From Symmachiella dynata (lineage in GTDB: Bacteria; Planctomycetota; Planctomycetia; Planctomycetales; Planctomycetaceae): 64,000 nucleotides of DNA. Position 1 is the first letter of the stretch. The number at the start of each line of letters is the position of its first letter. This document shows, one piece after another, positions 62,373-64,000 of this stretch. The notes below the pieces were generated by a model, which saw nothing but the letters and a program-made list of their open reading frames with translations, had not been told where the DNA came from and made no database searches. Location: the NCBI RefSeq assembly GCF_007747995.1, contig NZ_CP036276.1:1231001-1295000 (forward strand). Reading direction: 5' to 3'. The position numbers were made by a program, and so were the translations under genes.

Positions 62373-64000
62373 TTAATCTTGCAGTTGGGAGGGAGTCTGT
62401 TCGGGGAGCATGGTCTTGATGATGAAATTATACGTTGTTCGCGTATAGTGTGCACCATGAATCCCATGTTTGGCGCGGGGATAGAGCATTAGCTCGAAAT
62501 CTTTGTCCGCTCGTTGCAGCGCGTTGACCAATTGCGTCGTGTTTTGCAGGTGGACATTGTCGTCGAGCATGCCGTGCAGCAGGAGCAGCCGGCCGTGTAG
62601 GTTTTTCGCGGCTTTGACGACGGATGTCTCGTCGTATCCTGCGGGGTTGGCGGCGGGGGTGTTCATGTAGCGTTCTGTGTAGATCGTGTCGTAGTTTCGC
62701 CAGTCAGTCACCGGCGCACCGGCGATACCAGCGGCAAAAGACTGGCTGTGGGTCAGGGCGAAGGCAGTCAAAAACCCGCCATAACTATGGCCGCCCAGTC
62801 CGATTCGCTGGGGGTCGACCCAGGATTTCGATTTCAACCAATCGATGGCGTGCTCCAAGTCACGGAGTTCGTTCACGCCGAGCCGACGGTAGGCGGTCCA
62901 GGCGCTTTGCGCGCTTGAGCCGGAAGCGGAGCGGGGATCGACGCGAAGAATCACAATGCCCGATGTGGCCAGGACTTCATCGAATAAGCGGTGTGTTTTT
63001 GTCCAGCGGTTGCGGATCGTGGGATAATGGGGGCCGCCATAGACTTTGATCCAGATAGGGTATTGCCGCGAGGCATCGAAATCGGCCGGCAGCATGAGAC
63101 TGCCATCGAGCGTGCCGCCATCACCGGTCTCGATGGAGACCGTTTTGTGTGTGCTCCATTGATATTCGTTGAGGTCGGATGTGTCGGTCTTGTGTAACTC
63201 GCGGATTCGCTGGCCATCACTGTTATAAATTTCTGTCGTCGGGGGACGTTCGAGAGAGCTATGCGTATCGAGATAACCGCCGCCGCTTGGAGAAAAACGA
63301 ATACGGTGGGAACCGTCGGCAGTCGTCAATTGCACCGGTTTGCCGCTGTCGAGGGAAACGCGATAGAGGTGGTCTTCGAGATGCGATTTTTTTGCCGCTG
63401 AGAAATAAACGTCGCCGGCAGGTTCATCGACGAAGTGGACTTCGCTGACCTCCCATGGTCCGGCGGAGACGGCGCGGCGGAGTTGGCCGTCGGCGGTGTA
63501 GTGATAGAGATGCCGCCATCCCGAGCGTTCGCTTTCCCAGAGGAAGGAACCGTCGGCGAGGAAATGGGGCGGGGCGAGGTTATTTACCCAAGCAGCGGTG
63601 GTTTCCCGAAACAATCGACGGGGCGTTGTGCTGCTGGGATCGACGACAAGCAGATCCAACCAGGTTTGCGCGCGGTTTTGCAGAAACAGGTAAACGGTTT
63701 GGTGGTCGGGCAGCCAACCGGCGCGGACGACCAATCGATCTTCGGGCGGGTATGCGCTGAGGTCGACCCAACGGACCGTTGCGTCAGCGAGGGAAGCGAT
63801 GCCGACTTGGACCAGGGGGTTTGCCGTGCCGGCTTTGGGATAGCGCATTTCGTGGATGCGTTGGGTATCCGGAACGTTGTTGGGAATGCTGAAGGGCGCC
63901 ACCGGTGTGTCGTTGAACTGCAGGTACACAATCTGTGCGCCATCGCCGCTATACCAAAAGGTTCGGAACTGTCGATGGAATACTTCTTCCCAATAGACCC
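62373..64000 (-). CDS. Dipeptidyl-peptidase-IV-like (S9) serine peptidase, 5' end outside window
   Basis: At least 542 codons, open to the right edge; the true start is beyond 64000 (the GTG at 63929 is internal, in FHRQFRTFWYSGDGAQIVYLQFND). The N-terminal part is a beta-propeller (DPPIV-type) with WESERSGWRHLYHYTADGQL and LEDHLYRVSLDSGKPVQL. The catalytic domain has the GGHSYGGFLTAF nucleophile elbow, the LLLLHGMLDDNVHLQN aspartate and YPRAKHGIHG histidine. Substrates are Xaa-Pro or Xaa-Ala dipeptides. It begins the operon with RraA- and PDZ-protein genes. Probably exported or periplasmic; the signal peptide is not visible here. Confidence 0.93.
   Translation of the reverse strand, partial: VYWEEVFHRQFRTFWYSGDGAQIVYLQFNDTPVAPFSIPNNVPDTQRIHEMRYPKAGTANPLVQVGIASLADATVRWVDLSAYPPEDRLVVRAGWLPDHQTVYLFLQNRAQTWLDLLVVDPSSTTPRRLFRETTAAWVNNLAPPHFLADGSFLWESERSGWRHLYHYTADGQLRRAVSAGPWEVSEVHFVDEPAGDVYFSAAKKSHLEDHLYRVSLDSGKPVQLTTADGSHRIRFSPSGGGYLDTHSSLERPPTTEIYNSDGQRIRELHKTDTSDLNEYQWSTHKTVSIETGDGGTLDGSLMLPADFDASRQYPIWIKVYGGPHYPTIRNRWTKTHRLFDEVLATSGIVILRVDPRSASGSSAQSAWTAYRRLGVNELRDLEHAIDWLKSKSWVDPQRIGLGGHSYGGFLTAFALTHSQSFAAGIAGAPVTDWRNYDTIYTERYMNTPAANPAGYDETSVVKAAKNLHGRLLLLHGMLDDNVHLQNTTQLVNALQRADKDFELMLYPRAKHGIHGAHYTRTTYNFIIKTMLPEQTPSQLQD

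Noticed and set aside
1-64000. CRISPR arrays, tRNA and rRNA genes, prophage or origin of replication
   Set aside because: No regularly spaced direct repeats, no tRNA cloverleaf-like sequence in the gaps, no rRNA similarity, no phage structural genes and no DnaA-box cluster were seen by eye. A covariance-model scan would be decisive for tRNAs.

Overview
The window is a planctomycete chromosome segment, most like a Planctomycetales/Planctomycetaceae genome. The evidence is the gene content: a Tat-exported DUF1501 protein beside a DUF1549/DUF1553 cytochrome-like protein, a giant secreted protein joining a cytochrome domain, WD40 repeats and pre-peptidase domains, a formylglycine sulfatase, a Gfo/Idh/MocA oxidoreductase, a sugar-isomerase-like TIM barrel, two RraA-like proteins, HEAT-repeat lipoproteins and unusually long secreted proteins of unknown function. 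I found no rRNA, tRNA, CRISPR array or prophage. Genes are spaced loosely, in short operons on both strands, with several 300-770 base non-coding stretches.

Layout. 1-8721: two tandem giant secreted or membrane paralogues on the minus strand, the left one cut by the window edge and itself a fusion of two related modules. 9134-9958: a solitary ParA-type ATPase. 10324-13840: plus-strand lipoprotein, PilZ-like protein, DUF2784-like membrane protein and a dihydroorotate-dehydrogenase-like flavoprotein. 13932-15992: minus-strand secreted protein, Wza-type polysaccharide export lipoprotein and a doubtful small ORF. 16228-17890: HEAT lipoprotein and a single-domain globin. 17927-20081: sugar ABC solute-binding protein plus one MalG-like permease, without MalF or ATPase. 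20269-28100: zinc-ribbon protein, unknown protein, HD protein, outer-membrane barrel, Nudix hydrolase, unknown secreted protein, dicarboxylate/amino-acid symporter and an incomplete prepilin peptidase. 28488-30637: tiny Gly/Tyr/Arg-rich secreted protein and a Tat-exported DUF3500 protein.

31218-36021 is a plus-strand run of TIM-barrel isomerase, HTH-EIIA(PTS) fusion, degenerate alpha/beta hydrolase overlapping a BshB1/PIG-L deacetylase, and a PP2C phosphatase. 36070-38235 has an RNase Z-like metallo-beta-lactamase protein and an oxidoreductase. An IS110 element (38618-39833) sits inside one arm of an inverted repeat; its boundaries can be set to the base because removing it restores a perfect 16-bp match to the other arm, and its 240-base leader holds candidate bridge-RNA guides. 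csrA follows, then the planctomycete DUF1501 / DUF1549-DUF1553 / cytochrome-WD40-PPC / acylphosphatase cluster (40658-48740).

48741-64000 holds an ABC-2 permease, an ABC half-transporter whose nucleotide-binding domain has lost its Walker A motif, a FetAB-like exporter with a small ORF, a HEAT protein, an RraA-like protein, an MFS transporter, a sulfatase, and an apparent operon of DPP-IV-like peptidase, RraA-like protein and PDZ protein. Two further inverted-repeat pairs (52369-52519, 58320-58546) and a small palindrome (52633-52655) occupy the 3' ends of genes.

The most rewarding items are the IS110 insertion with its proposed guide RNA, the tandem giant paralogues, and three proteins that keep a family fold but lack key catalytic residues (ABC ATPase, prepilin peptidase, alpha/beta hydrolase). 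All functional statements come from reading translated sequence and motifs; no database search was possible.
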